Shown here: in pieces, positions 1 through 10,513 of the stretch
Numbering within the stretch: position 1 is the first letter of the stretch
How the letters are laid out: every line of letters starts with the position of its first letter
DNA from: Euprymna scolopes
Taxonomy: Eukaryota; Mollusca; Cephalopoda; Sepiida; Sepiolidae
Reading direction: 5' to 3'
DNA: 28,319 nucleotides
Assembly: GCA_024364805.1 (NCBI GenBank)
Contig: CM044514.1
Span: forward strand, 81,012,117 to 81,040,435
The notes under the pieces: model-generated
Database searches by the model: none
What the model was told of the DNA's origin: nothing
Seen by the model: the letters and a program-made list of their open reading frames with translations, nothing else
Position numbers and translations under genes: made by a program

Positions 1-87
1 TTTTTTTTTTTTTTACACCTCTGTCTACTACCACTTTTTAAAAAGTTTTTGCTCAAAACACCTGAGCGTGCCGGGCACCCAGGCTAG
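1..87 (+). repeat. Poly-T tract and possible Helitron-like 3' end
   Basis: The window opens with a run of T. At 61-87 there is a short GC-rich block unlike its AT-rich surroundings. CCTG (61-64) can pair with CAGG (80-83), GTGC (68-71) can pair with GCAC (75-78), and the block ends CTAG followed by T. A small hairpin just before CTRR|T is the known form of a Helitron 3' end. No matching 5' end can be seen because the element would begin before the window, so this is only a candidate. Confidence 0.25.
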
Positions 88-1700
88 TTTAAAAGGAAAA
101 AATAGGAACTATTTCTACTAAAGATAGTTGCGATGGTAATGATGTTGCTCCTAGGATGGAATGTACGATTTTATTATAACGACTAAATGTATAAAATGGC
201 GTTCTAAAGTTATATAAGATAGTGGCTAATAGTCTAGACATTATAAATTTGTATGTGGCATCTGTTGTTGCAAACCTATGGTACTTTAGTCCAGAGGGGA
301 ATTTCTGCAATCAAAATATTATATAGGAGAGGAGACAAAGCTGTAACTAGTTTCAAATTTAAGTAAAATACAATATAACCCCAAAATAAAATAAAATTTG
401 CATCAGCAGGTACAGTGCAAAACAACAAATTAATGGTGCACTAAACACCGAGCTATCAGTTGGGCACGCAGTGAGTTCATGGTTTTATCTGGATTAAACG
501 ATATGCCGGAAATTTCGTGTTGCACCTATATTTGACTATATATTTAATTTCTTTTTTTATATTGCCAGGACCATAGTTATTAAAAAAAAATGTTTTTGAA
601 AAGACTACACCCTAAAATGTGTGCCAGGCTAGGTGCTAGTCTAATCTGGCACTAATGAGGAAAAGGGTGGGTGTTGATTTAATACCCAAGAAAAATCTTG
701 GCAAACAATTTAATGTTATACAAAAATAGAAACACGTTTCTAATGGAATTTTAAGGACTGGTTCTTTCGTCTTGTAACAGGTCGAAACAGGGGAAAAATA
801 TAATGCGGAAAAGAGAATGATAAAAATGTTCGGTTGGGTGAGGGTAGAATTATTTTTGATGAAAAAGGAGAGAAATATCAAAATTGGAGTCATGAAAAGG
901 GTGTGTATGATAGGGGGGGAGGGAACTCTTTTTTTTTTTTTCTAATGAAAAGGCTTTCTTAATTTTCTCATAAAGAACATCAGACATGAAATTTTTTTAA
1001 AGACAAAGGCTGCAGTGTTGTGTAAAAATGACATCAATTAAACTAATAGAAATTAGTTGAAAACCCAAGTGGAAATAACTGATCACAGAAAGAAAAAAAT
1101 AATAATAGAAAGGAAGGGGAAAAAATTGATGGGTGTGGAATGTGACGGAAATAAGATATAATGACTGCAAATGGGTGGCTCGTTGGCTTATTACAGGAAC
1201 ACCGTTTGTCTGATCACTACGTTTAGTCGAAAATGACAGCAGTGTTTCACCATAGACATGTTCACGTAATGGCTGTTCATTACAGCGGAGTAAAATGAAT
1301 AAAAAGGAAATAATGAACGATTATGTTTCCTTTGTAAAAGAAAAAAATCTTGATATCTTACATTTGATTTACTGTTTTTTTTTTCTACATTATTTTTATA
1401 AGTATAATGGGGTTGCTTTAAACCCCAATTGCTGTAGTTTCAATGTTTTCTATTTGAAGTTAGTCTTTATACTATTAAAAAGTTATGGTGGTTTTGGGTT
1501 GGGTTGTGTATGTTCGTAAGCAAACAGAAACGTGGGATTTGTTGACAGAAAAGGATTAAGCAAAGTATATATTACTAAGGAAATAGATTGACAATGTCAA
1601 TACCGAAAGTCAAATTTCACTCGAGTGTAAAGAATTTTTCAACGAATGCATTTTTATAAATAATAATAAAACTACATAATTTCCTATATTATATTTTTCT
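88..1700. other. AT-rich DNA without recognisable genes
   Basis: Only short chance reading frames (up to 85 codons) occur here. None has a domain, signal peptide or repeat that I recognise. There is a perfect 7-bp inverted repeat, GTGCCAG (621-627) with CTGGCAC (646-652), separated by 18 bases, and there are homopolymer runs near 927-942 and 1374-1385. I see nothing else that can be supported. Confidence 0.5.
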
Positions 1701-1964
1701 CAGTCTGTTTGTCCCTCCATTCGACTTTTTTCAGAAATTACTGGTCTGATCTGGTTGAAATGTTGTACAGATCATTGTTATATAGTACAGCGAACTAAAT
1801 ATTATCGCATTTGTTCGATGCATAATTAATGATTAATAGAAATTAGTATTTAATGCAAATATTGTGCACGAATGTAATCATATTCAGCCATCAGTTTGGC
1901 ATAAAGCACATATTCTAAGTTAATTTGCTTTAACTTTTTAACCGGCTAAATATAACGGACTAAA
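1701..1964 (+). repeat. Dispersed repeat family A, copy 1
   Basis: This stretch matches the reverse complement of 8940-9187 over about 250 bases with many substitutions and small gaps. Shared landmarks are CTGTTTGTC near the left end, a segment like ACTGGTCTGATCTGGTTGAAAT, a segment like GATTAATAGAA followed by TATTTAATGC, and CAGCCATCAGTTTGGCATAAA toward the right. The left part, with its (T)CTGTTTGTC and 'ctgatctggttgaaat' wording, recalls Helitron 5' ends, but no defined termini are seen. The family is not identified. Confidence 0.6.
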
Positions 1965-3059
1965 AGTGTGTTCAGCGGTAGTTCAAAGCTTATGTTTCTT
2001 AAAATCAATTTCTAATATTTTTTTACCATAATACATCTTACTAGATATTTACTCTTTCTACTTAGTAGCATATATTTTTCACAAAATTTCACAAATACTA
2101 GCTATTAAGTGGTAGAAGCTACATAAAGATGGAGATTGACATATGCAGGTACTGCACCATCACCACCACTCCAGGAGTGTGTTTAATTAGTTTCTTAGAG
2201 GACAGATACTTTGTTTTATTAAAATATCTTTTTTTATTTGTTCCATAGAAAAGTTGGCAGTATTGTAGATTAACATCCGCAGCTACACCTCATTTTTATC
2301 CCAAAAAATGAGATTCTATTTTTTTATGCGATTATGTGTGAATAACATTAAAAACATAGTGTCAAAATATTTATAGTAAGGGAACAGTTTCACATAAATT
2401 TAATGTAAAATAATCTTACATTTCTGGGACATTCTAGCGTTTAACCATTTTTTCTATGGGGGATAATTTTTTGTGTTTTGAAGTGTTCTACTTTTTAGGC
2501 AATTAATTGTGGTTTTACGAATTTGAAACCTGGATTCAGTGGTAAAAAATCGCTATTTTCAAAAATTAAATGGCGCGGAAATGGGGCGAGGTCATTTTAT
2601 GTTAAATTTATATGCAAAACTGGTCAAGGTGTTCACATGTAATCGTAAAAAAAGAAGTAGAATCTGAGTTTCTAATTTAACGAGAGGCGGGGTGGGTATT
2701 TAGCTAAATGTTGATCTACAAATTTACCTAAAAATTGTATCTTAGTAGTAAAACTAAATTTTATTGGATAGACTACTTATTCTATGATTGGCCTATATCA
2801 GTATTTACGCTTGAAACTAGCGATCATTAGTTCAAAGTCAAAAGAAACCTTTGAAATGGTTGCTTCAAAGTCTTGTAACCTCCTTACAGTTAAAAGCTTT
2901 GTGAAACATAGTGTTTTCCGTTTACTCATGTATTCCAATGGGATTTTTTTTTGCTATTAGGTAGCTGCTTATCAAGGACAAGAGTCGCTCTACAGTCGAA
3001 GATGAGGGTTAATGAGATGCAAATGATTTTTTAAATGGAAATCGCTTCAAACAAAATAC
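1965..3059. other. AT-rich DNA, no gene seen
   Basis: No protein-like frame longer than chance is present on either strand. A slightly more GC-rich patch around 2565-2595 and another at 2680-2700 do not match anything I know. I see no RNA gene or repeat partner inside the window. Confidence 0.5.
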
Positions 3060-3225
3060 GAAGACACTTGATTTAAGGAGCTAAAACTAATTCAGAGCCA
3101 ACGGTCAGTGTTGGATGAATAGAGAAATAATACTTCCTCCTTTGTCAAAAATATTGCTCATGGAATGAGGATTAAAGGACAAAATAAAGGAAGTGAGGGT
3201 TATAAGGTTACTGAAAGTAAACCCT
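3060..3225 (+). repeat. Dispersed repeat family B, copy 1
   Basis: Two blocks here, 3060-3087 and 3139-3225, match the reverse complement of 14745-14774 and 14561-14644 in the same order. The best shared word is GCTCATGGAATG, followed by a segment like AAAGGACAA-ATAAAG and ending in GTAAACCC. The spacing between the blocks differs between copies. The family is unidentified and no target-site duplication is evident. Confidence 0.6.
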
Positions 3226-3639
3226 AGACTGCCTTTTTACTCTCCATCGATTGCTAGTTAAAATATGAAGAACACAATTGGAGTACTAACATTGATAAAT
3301 GGTATGGGCTGCTTATTACTCATGGAACAAGGATTTGAATTATTTAATGAATCGTGTATCAACACTTTAGTGGAGCATTTAATCTTGACCAAAAGTAGAA
3401 TATTGCATACTCATGTAAATATGCTGGTTGTCATGAAATTACGTGACATAGATTCTGGTTAATACAAGATGGGTAGACATTTAATAATACTAGGCATGGC
3501 ATGTGGAACGGAAAGCCATTCTTACAAAAAATATTTTAAGAATCTGATTGCAACTGACGAATATAAAAACGAGGTTACCATTTGTATAATGTTTATATTC
3601 TAAATGTGAAAAGCATGAAATTGCATTCCTTCTTTTTGT
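3226..3639. other. No gene recognised
   Basis: A 65-codon plus-strand frame at 3265-3462 has no motif that I recognise and no comparable copy in the window. I treat it as a chance frame. The rest is AT-rich unique sequence. Confidence 0.45.
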
Positions 3640-3863
3640 TTAACATTAAAGTAAAAACCACAAATGGACTTCGTAATTACAAAGTCGGCTTTTGCATCAG
3701 AAAATGTTTTGTTGTATTAAATCTATATTAAATAGGTTTTTTTTTCAATTATTTGTTGCATCACCTATTAGTAGCAGAATTCTATATGTAACTTTTGTTT
3801 ATGAAGATATATCGGCCAAACAAATAGGAAAATTCTCACTTTATTTTATATATGACATACGTA
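3640..3863 (+). repeat. Dispersed repeat family C, copy 1
   Basis: This segment is a direct, diverged copy of 5813-6010. Shared landmarks are an AAATGGACTT / AAATGAACTT block, TTTTGT-GTATTAAAT, AGCAGAATTCTATAT matched by ATCAGAATTCTATATA, then TTTTGTTTATG and TTTATTTTATATAT. One frame in both copies reads RILY-x2-FVY and, later, YFIY-x-I, so a short coding relic is possible, but the resemblance may simply follow from shared nucleotides. The family is unidentified. Confidence 0.55.
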
Positions 3864-4605
3864 ATATATCGAAATTATGCATCACTTCCAATGAAAGTTA
3901 CTTCGACGTATAAAAACGTGACAAAGAAAACCAAGAAAAAATTGAAGAATATTGAGCATATAAAAAAAAAGTGAGAAGGATATGGAGGACATACACAAAC
4001 AAAAAACTTTTTTAGAAAAAGCAAATGAAGAATCTAAGAGCTAAAAACAAAGTTCACGAGCTATCTGCTGCTAAGATTTTGCTCTCGGCTACAAAGAAAG
4101 TCCTTTGTGTGGTAACAATTTAGAAAGAAAGAAAGACGGGTTGAAAAGGTCTTTTTTTTTCTTACTGCTGTGATATGAGATTTCAATCAATGTAGGATGC
4201 TTTTTTTTTTTTTTTTTTTAGAAAGGTTGAAATACTTTTGCAAAGTCAAGAATTCGCCCGCTCCCTTTGTTTGCAATTTAAGCTTACATTTTGTAATATC
4301 GTCTATTTTTAAAATAAGTCCTCTTGAGTAGATTGGTTAAAATATCTGCAGACAAATATAACTTATCTGAAATAATATTTCGAGAGTGCTCTTTTATAGC
4401 AAGGAATTTATTTCCTCATTTTCCTGAAGGAATAACGTGAAAAAAATACATATAATTCTTCATATAATAACGTTCTTTTAAGAGGTAAGAAGTACGGTAA
4501 AAAAATACTTGTTCCTTCTTTGAGTCCGGTCAGAATAAAAATATTCTTTTTTTTTTATTTAGAAAAACTACAGCTAGAGACATCCATTTTCTTCAGGCCT
4601 TAGAA
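3864..4605. other. AT-rich DNA with homopolymer runs
   Basis: Poly-T runs lie at about 4152-4159 and 4201-4219. The remainder has no recognisable coding or RNA feature and no repeat partner that I could find in the window. Confidence 0.45.
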
Positions 4606-4826
4606 GAAAATATCTAGACACTTTCCTAGTGAGAATATTTCCCCACAGGTCTTCTTTCTTGTAAGCTGGTATTTTTTCAACATATTTAACTGCCAAGTCC
4701 TCGGCAGATTTCTTGGATTTACTTGAAGTAGATTTCTCTCATCGAAATATGAATTCGTCAGGTTACTTATACGCAATCACTTTAACATTATAAACTTCAC
4801 CAGATAACTTAGACAAGTTCACTTTA
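4606..4826 (-). pseudogene. Protein-like minus-strand frame, unrecognised, with two stops
   Basis: Reading leftwards from about 4826, one frame runs for roughly 73 codons with only two in-frame stops, which is unusual for such AT-rich DNA. It has a charged, protein-like composition: LSKLSGEVYNVKVIAYK, then after a stop a lysine/serine-rich stretch, then AVKYVEKIPAYKKEDLWGN and VSRYFLLRPEENGCL. The GEVYNVKV...PDEF wording is loosely like the first strands of Tudor domains, but I would not assign it on that. No start codon, splice signals or companion exon are evident. It could be a decayed exon, a processed pseudogene piece or an unknown transposon gene. Chance cannot be excluded. Confidence 0.3.
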
Positions 4827-5812
4827 ACATTTTAACGTCATGTTTAATCGGAGAGAAGATAGCACGTCAACACATTTCAAATGCCAAGTATGAACTGCCA
4901 ACTTCAGCTTGAATTTTATCACAAAATGCAGAATGCGCAGATCAATCAACAGGCAGAAATTAGTCACATGGTCAATAACAGCAGTAAAGCAAACTCCGGA
5001 TAAAGGAAAACTATGAAAAAAACATAAATTCCCCTCCCCCAATTTTTTTTTTTTACAAATATTGGATTTATTTTTTTAACGTTCGACTCGTTTTATTTTA
5101 AGCCACCATATTTTTAATATTTAGTTATTTTAAATATTTTATTTAAAGTAAATTGTATTTCGATAGGTCTCTATTTGCCTGCATGTGAAGGAAAAAGGTT
5201 TTTGCTTTGTTTATTAAGTACTAGATGCTGCAGTATGATAATTATTATGGGACCCACCTTACAGATTACAATGAACTGTTCCGCTTACTATAAAGACCTA
5301 GAGAATATGCTCCTCGGTGTTGTGCATACTTGGCAGTCAGACTGACGTGAAACCACTCTCTTTATTTGTTATATTCGGAGTTCTTTTTAATATACTTTTT
5401 CAATAAATACTGAGTTGTCTTTCTTCCGGCGATAACCGATCTACAACAATAATGGATATGGTGTTGATTCAAATGAAAGCTAGGAAAATGTGTTACAACA
5501 TTCTAGGCTCGTTCCTACAAGTTATTATGATGCGTTCAATATTTAATCATTCAGTGTGACAGAAATTAGTGTTGGGACAATTAATGAGAATCTAGAAAAA
5601 TCAAATCTTTTGGAGTATCGGAATAGGAAAAATTATATCTATTTTTTCAATTCAAAAGACAACTTAAAATTTATTTTTCTGATTGAGAGAGGTAACTGCA
5701 AAATACATGTTATCCTCTATATACTGTCTCTATTCGCAATGTTAAAAACACCAGTGTGTAAAGTGCAGCTTACATTATTCCATGTTATTAAATTGTATTA
5801 GATATTTTTGTG
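4827..5812. other. No confident feature
   Basis: A 72-codon minus-strand frame at 4824-5042 lies just upstream of the protein-like frame but is in a different frame and is not recognised. An 81-codon plus frame at 5556-5801 also has no known motif. The remainder is AT-rich and unremarkable. Confidence 0.4.
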
Positions 5813-6010
5813 TAATATTTAAATAAAACCATAAATGAACTTACTAATTATTTATGAAGATATTTTGTTTTGTATTAAATTAATTTTAAGTGTTTTGTTT
5901 GATTTATTTTATCTCTCACCAGCTACTTGTATCAGAATTCTATATATAGATTTTGTTTATGGTCAAAAACTAGGGGAAATTCTTTATTTTATATATCATA
6001 TATGAAATAC
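5813..6010 (+). repeat. Dispersed repeat family C, copy 2
   Basis: This is a diverged direct copy of the segment at 3640-3863, about 2.2 kb upstream in the same orientation. The shared GAATTCTATAT core followed by TTTTGTTTATG is the clearest anchor. It ends about 165 bases before the first Helitron copy. Confidence 0.55.
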
Positions 6011-6174
6011 TGGATTTAGTTTTTGTATATGGTCATTTGTAATAAATATGTATTTCACATGCCTTTTCGCAGCTTGGTACTTCTAATATTTCTATTGGAT
6101 CCACAAAATACAGAGCATTTAGGTAAGTGCATTTCTCAACAGCCAAAATAAAGCTATGCTTTTCTGCATAATTA

Positions 6175-6955
6175 TCTCTATTATTATATAGAAAAGGAAC
6201 TTTGTGTGTGTGAATTCGTTCCCTATGGACTCAAAAACGGCTGGACCGATTTTCATAAAATTTCACACCAAGGTACTTTATGTGCCTGGCAGTGTTCTTA
6301 GATAGGTTTTGTATTGGAATGTCTTTGATAAGTATCGATGATCAAAATCTGATGAAAGAAAGAACAGGCGATTTTGACCAAAGTTTACATCTTACACAGC
6401 CTAAGTGCATTTGAGAAGCTTTATTATCACAAAAGCCGCAAGGCCCGACATATAAAATCAACAGTAGGTTCTGTGATATGACAGGGGCGCATTCAAAATG
6501 AATGTTTATGTTTAAAGCACAATTGTACCAATGATAATTGACTTTTTCATTTTAAAAATTAGCAATAAAAGCAGGCATATAAAATCAACGGTAAGTTCTT
6601 TGATATGACAATGGTGCATTCAAAATGAAATTTTCTGTTCAGAGCACAATTGAAGCACGATACTTGACTTTTGCATTTTAAACTTTAATTCAAGTCCGTA
6701 CATATAAAAATAATTTTATGAAATCAATAGTCGGTTCTTTTAAAGTGCAATGTAAACCACAATGTATTGTGGCTTGTCACTGCGGAGAGGTATGTGAAGC
6801 TTCCTTCTGGTGCACCGCGATGGGTTAGCAGGCAATCAATGAATTGGATTGACAAATGATCGGTTTCACTGATTTCGATGACAATACAAATATGAGGGTG
6901 TGATACATTCGTTGATCACCATTCAATCCGGGACAAGGTGAGGTCTTCCTACTAA
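6175..6955 (+). mobile_element. Non-autonomous Helitron-family element, copy 1 (781 bp)
   Basis: The element starts A|TCTCTATTATTATATAG and ends CTAA|T, which fits the Helitron rule of insertion between A and T with a 5' TC and a 3' CTRR. The 5' region carries the phrase 'aaaacggctggaccgatttt' that is typical of animal Helitron left ends. Near the 3' end a degenerate hairpin precedes the terminal CTAA. No Rep/helicase gene is present, so it must have moved in trans. A unit of about 127 bp, starting TATAAAATCA, occurs at 6452 and again at 6578, with a third partial start near 6710. Three other copies are found at 8097, 9461 and 18194. Confidence 0.8.
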
Positions 6956-8096
6956 TTATTGCTAAAAGCGTTTGCATATAATTTTCTCAACCGTATCTTA
7001 AGGGAAATGAAAACTCAAGAGGTATGTGGAGGACTGGTGTAAGAATCCCTTTCAAAGTATCTTCCCACCATCTTTAGGGAGTATCATAAGAAGGTATCAC
7101 TCGCTCAGATTCTATTATAAGAAAACAGCCTTAAATAGAATGCATGGAGATTCTGCCCCTTTATTATCTCCTTGATTGGTATTTCTCTCTTGCTTTATCT
7201 TTTATTCACTGCTACTCAAAGTGAATCTAATATAATGGTGGTTATACCAGCAATTAGTACTTGGCACTAAATTGATTTTATTAATTGCTATATAAGACCC
7301 GGTTCGACTGACCTTTAGTAGACTTATCTGTGAGAACACAGCGACAATAGAATCAGCTTAAATTAAGCAAATGTAATCAGTGTAAATTACTTAAAAACAC
7401 AACGAGGTGACAAGACGATGAACATGTATAGGTAAAAAAATAGTCTACACAACATGATGTAAGCGTACAAACTAGTTGGATATGAAGAGGGAAGTGTCCA
7501 AACAATTATGTATAGATTTTTTAAACTAAATTGAGAGGTGACCATTTTTTAATGGCAGTGGCGTCACCAGTCGGCTATTTTTCTCCAATGAGTCTGCAGT
7601 GTGTTATTTTGTCATGTGTCTGCAGTGGATAATTTTTTCCAAGAGTATGCAGAGTGTCTCTTTTTTGTTTTCTACTTTTTTCGGTAGTGTTGCATTTTAT
7701 TTTATTTTTATTTTTTGTTTTCATCTGATTTTCCACCTCTGTTTGGTAATTTTGTGCTTCACACTTGTGACAACAACAAAATAGAATACCTTTTTCTCAT
7801 GCTGACAATTTCATTATTTTTCAAGTGAAGATCACTTCTAAGAAGTTTGGATTGCAGGTTTTGGAAAAAATCGATTAATTCAAGTAACATTAATATTTAA
7901 CATTAATATTAATGATATTGATATATTTAATTATGCAAACGATTATCACCGCTCGTGTTTCTTAGTTGTATCATAAATTACTAACAACATTCAATTATCA
8001 TTAATCAATTAATTGAATTAGACAATGCTTGATTTTAAAGGAGAAAAATTGCTAGATTCTCTTGATCATATATTTTGATTTTAAAATACGTTTTAA
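6956..8096. other. Spacer between Helitron copies; no gene seen
   Basis: This is 1.1 kb of AT-rich DNA. The only notable local feature is a stretch rich in ATTAAT/AATATT palindromic words at about 7887-8020. The 61-codon frame at 7599-7784 is a T-rich hydrophobic chance frame without a recognised family. Confidence 0.45.
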
Positions 8097-8926
8097 TCTC
8101 TATTACTATATAAAAGGAACTTTGTGTGTTTGTATGCGAGTTCATTCCTTATGGACTCGAAAACGGCTAGACCAATTTTATGAAATCTCACACAAAAGTA
8201 CTTTCTGCGCCTGGCAGTGTTCATAGATAGGCTTTGCATTTCGATAAGTATAAATAACTGAAATAATCCGATGAAAGAAGGAACAGGCGATTCTGACCAA
8301 AGTTAACACATTACACAAGTGCATTTAAGATTTATTAGCACACAAGCCGAAAGACTCGACATAGGTTCTTGGATATAACAGGGACACGTTCGAAATGAAT
8401 GTTTCTGTTTAAAGCATAATTGCGCCATAATATTTGGTACTTTCATTTATTTTAAAATGAAATCCATCATCAAAAATAGTTTCATAAAATCAACAGTAAG
8501 TTAAAGTTTAAACTAACTTCAAGCCATTATCACTGCACAACCAGTAAAACCAGGCATATAAAATAAGCAGTAGTAGGTTCTTTGATTTGACAAGTGCGCG
8601 TTCGAAATGAATGTTTCTGTTTAGAGCACAATTGAAGCATGATATTTTTGCATCTTAAATTTGAAGTGAAGCCATTATATATTGAAAATAATTTTATTAG
8701 TAGGTTCTCTACAGGGCAATATAGACTACCATGTATTGTGGATTAGGTTACTGCAGGGAGGTATGTGAAGCTTCCTTCCGGTGCACCATGATGGGTTCCC
8801 AAGCAATCAATCAATTTGATTGAAAAATGATCGATTTCACAGATTTCGATGACAATAAAAATACGGGAGTGTAAAACATTGATTAATCATCATTCAATCC
8901 CGGGTAATATCAGGGATCCCTGCTAG
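8097..8926 (+). mobile_element. Non-autonomous Helitron-family element, copy 2 (830 bp)
   Basis: The left end is A|TCTCTATTACTATATAAAAG and the right end is CTAG|T. Left and right ends align with copy 1 nearly throughout. The 3' end shows a partial hairpin, TCCCGG...CAGGGA, about 12 bases before CTAG, which matches the known subterminal hairpin of Helitrons. Two copies of the internal unit with the motif CGTTCGAAATGAATGTTTCT are present, near 8375 and 8580. There is no coding capacity. The inverted copy of repeat family A follows 13 bases after the right end. Confidence 0.82.
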
Positions 8927-8939
8927 TAAGTTATATATA

Positions 8940-9187
8940 CTAGACTGTTAGCCCATTAAAAACAAACAAAAGCTATAGCCTATTAACTCAGGAGTGCGTT
9001 TGTCAAATTGCTGATTGAATGTGGTTAAATATGGCATTAAATATTCATATTAATCCCTAACTCTGCATTGAACTATACTATAATACTTCATTTGCTGTCC
9101 CTTATCATAGTAAAAGTCCATATAAAATTTCAGCCATATCAGCCCATTAGTTTCCAAGAAAAGTGGAATGAACCGACAAACAGAAAT
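8940..9187 (-). repeat. Dispersed repeat family A, copy 2 (inverted)
   Basis: This is the reverse-complement partner of 1701-1964. On the minus strand it begins at CTGTTTGTCGG and passes through GGGCTGATATGGCTGAAATT, a TATTTAATGC block and CAGCAATTTGACAAACGCA, ending near GGGCTAACAGTCTAGT. It sits between Helitron copies 2 and 3 but is not part of them. Confidence 0.6.
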
Positions 9188-9460
9188 ACACTAAAAATAT
9201 AAAGTTATGTATGTGTATACATTTGTATATACAGGATCTACTACTAGATTGATTAAACAAACATGAATTTTGGAACACAGCTGCTAAGTGTTAAGGATAT
9301 TTATTTTTATTTTGCTTTATGCAAAGAGAGGCAGAAAGACCTTCATTAAAATATTAGATATTATGTTGTACAGGATAAACCGATCATTACGAATTTTGGA
9401 ACACAGCTTAGAGGTCAGAAACCTTCGATTGTTGCGAAAACATAACGATAGATATCTGTA

Positions 9461-10246
9461 TCTCTACTGTTACATAAAAGGAACTTCGTCTGTGAATTCA
9501 TTCTCTATGCGCTTGGAAACGGCTGGGCTGATAAAAAAAATCACATGAAGGTACTTAATGTGTCTGAGAGCGTTCTTACATGAGTTTTGTGTCAGGATGC
9601 GTCTGATAAGTATCGATAATCAAATAAATTTAATGAAAAATGGAAGTCCGCTTTTGACCAATTTTCACACTTTTCTACAACCCAACAGGACAAGTGCATT
9701 TGAGAAGTTTTATTACTGTACAAGCAGAAAAGCCCAGCTGATAAAATGAACTATATATTTTTTTATAAGAAAGGAGCTCGTTCAAAATTAATGTTTCTTT
9801 TTAGAGCATAATTGGACCATAATACTTGACTTGTATGTTTAACTTTAATTAAAGTAATTGTGTAAAAATAATTTCATAAAATCAACTGTTGGTTCTTTGA
9901 TAAGACTAGGGCATGCTCAAAATGGACGTTTGAGCTTAGAGCACAACAGAACCATGATACTTGACTTTATCATTTAAAACTTTAAGTGAAATCATTATTT
10001 AAAGATAATTTTATAAAATCAACAGTAGATTCTCTACAGTGCAATGTAGACTACAATGTATTGTAGACTGTCACTACGAGGAGGTATGTGAAGCTTTCTC
10101 TCATTACACTGTTGGAGAAGCGGTCCCTAAAGAGCAGGCAATTAATCGATTTGATAAAAAAAATGCTTGATTGCACATATTTCATGACAATAAAAGTATT
10201 GGAGGTGGAACATTGAATCTCAGACAACGTCGAGTCTCCTTACTAG
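9461..10246 (+). mobile_element. Non-autonomous Helitron-family element, copy 3 (786 bp)
   Basis: The left end is A|TCTCTACTGTTACATAAAAG and the right end is CTAG|T. It is more diverged than copies 2 and 4, but 'cggctgggctgat' near the 5' end, two internal units (near 9735 and 9885) and a decayed terminal hairpin are all present. Plus-strand frames at 9288-9548 and 9558-9749 run across it and are chance frames, not genes of the element. Confidence 0.78.
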
Positions 10247-10513
10247 TTAGATATAAATTAATAAATATACCTAAATTACATTTTATTTTTAGTATTATCA
10301 AGTGTTGTTAAGGTGCATAATATTAGCAAATCCTCATATTTGCATGAAAATTGATCTATAAACACCAATTAAATTTCAATTTCTTAATATTCCTTTAGCT
10401 TATGCCTTGAATTTCAGACATTTTCTCAAATCAAAATTATGTAATTGATTTTGACAGTGGCTTTCACTGATGTTTTTGCACGCTGCCTGTTTCAACACAT
10501 AAGAAAAATATTG
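10247..10513. other. Spacer before the hAT relic
   Basis: AT-rich sequence lies between the third Helitron copy and the first recognisable codons of the hAT relic. A terminal inverted repeat of the hAT element would be expected here or slightly to the left, but I could not identify one. Confidence 0.35.

Noticed and set aside
9288-9749. Two adjacent plus-strand frames of 86 and 63 codons
   Set aside because: They cross the left boundary and body of Helitron copy 3, and the corresponding sequence in the other copies is not open in those frames.
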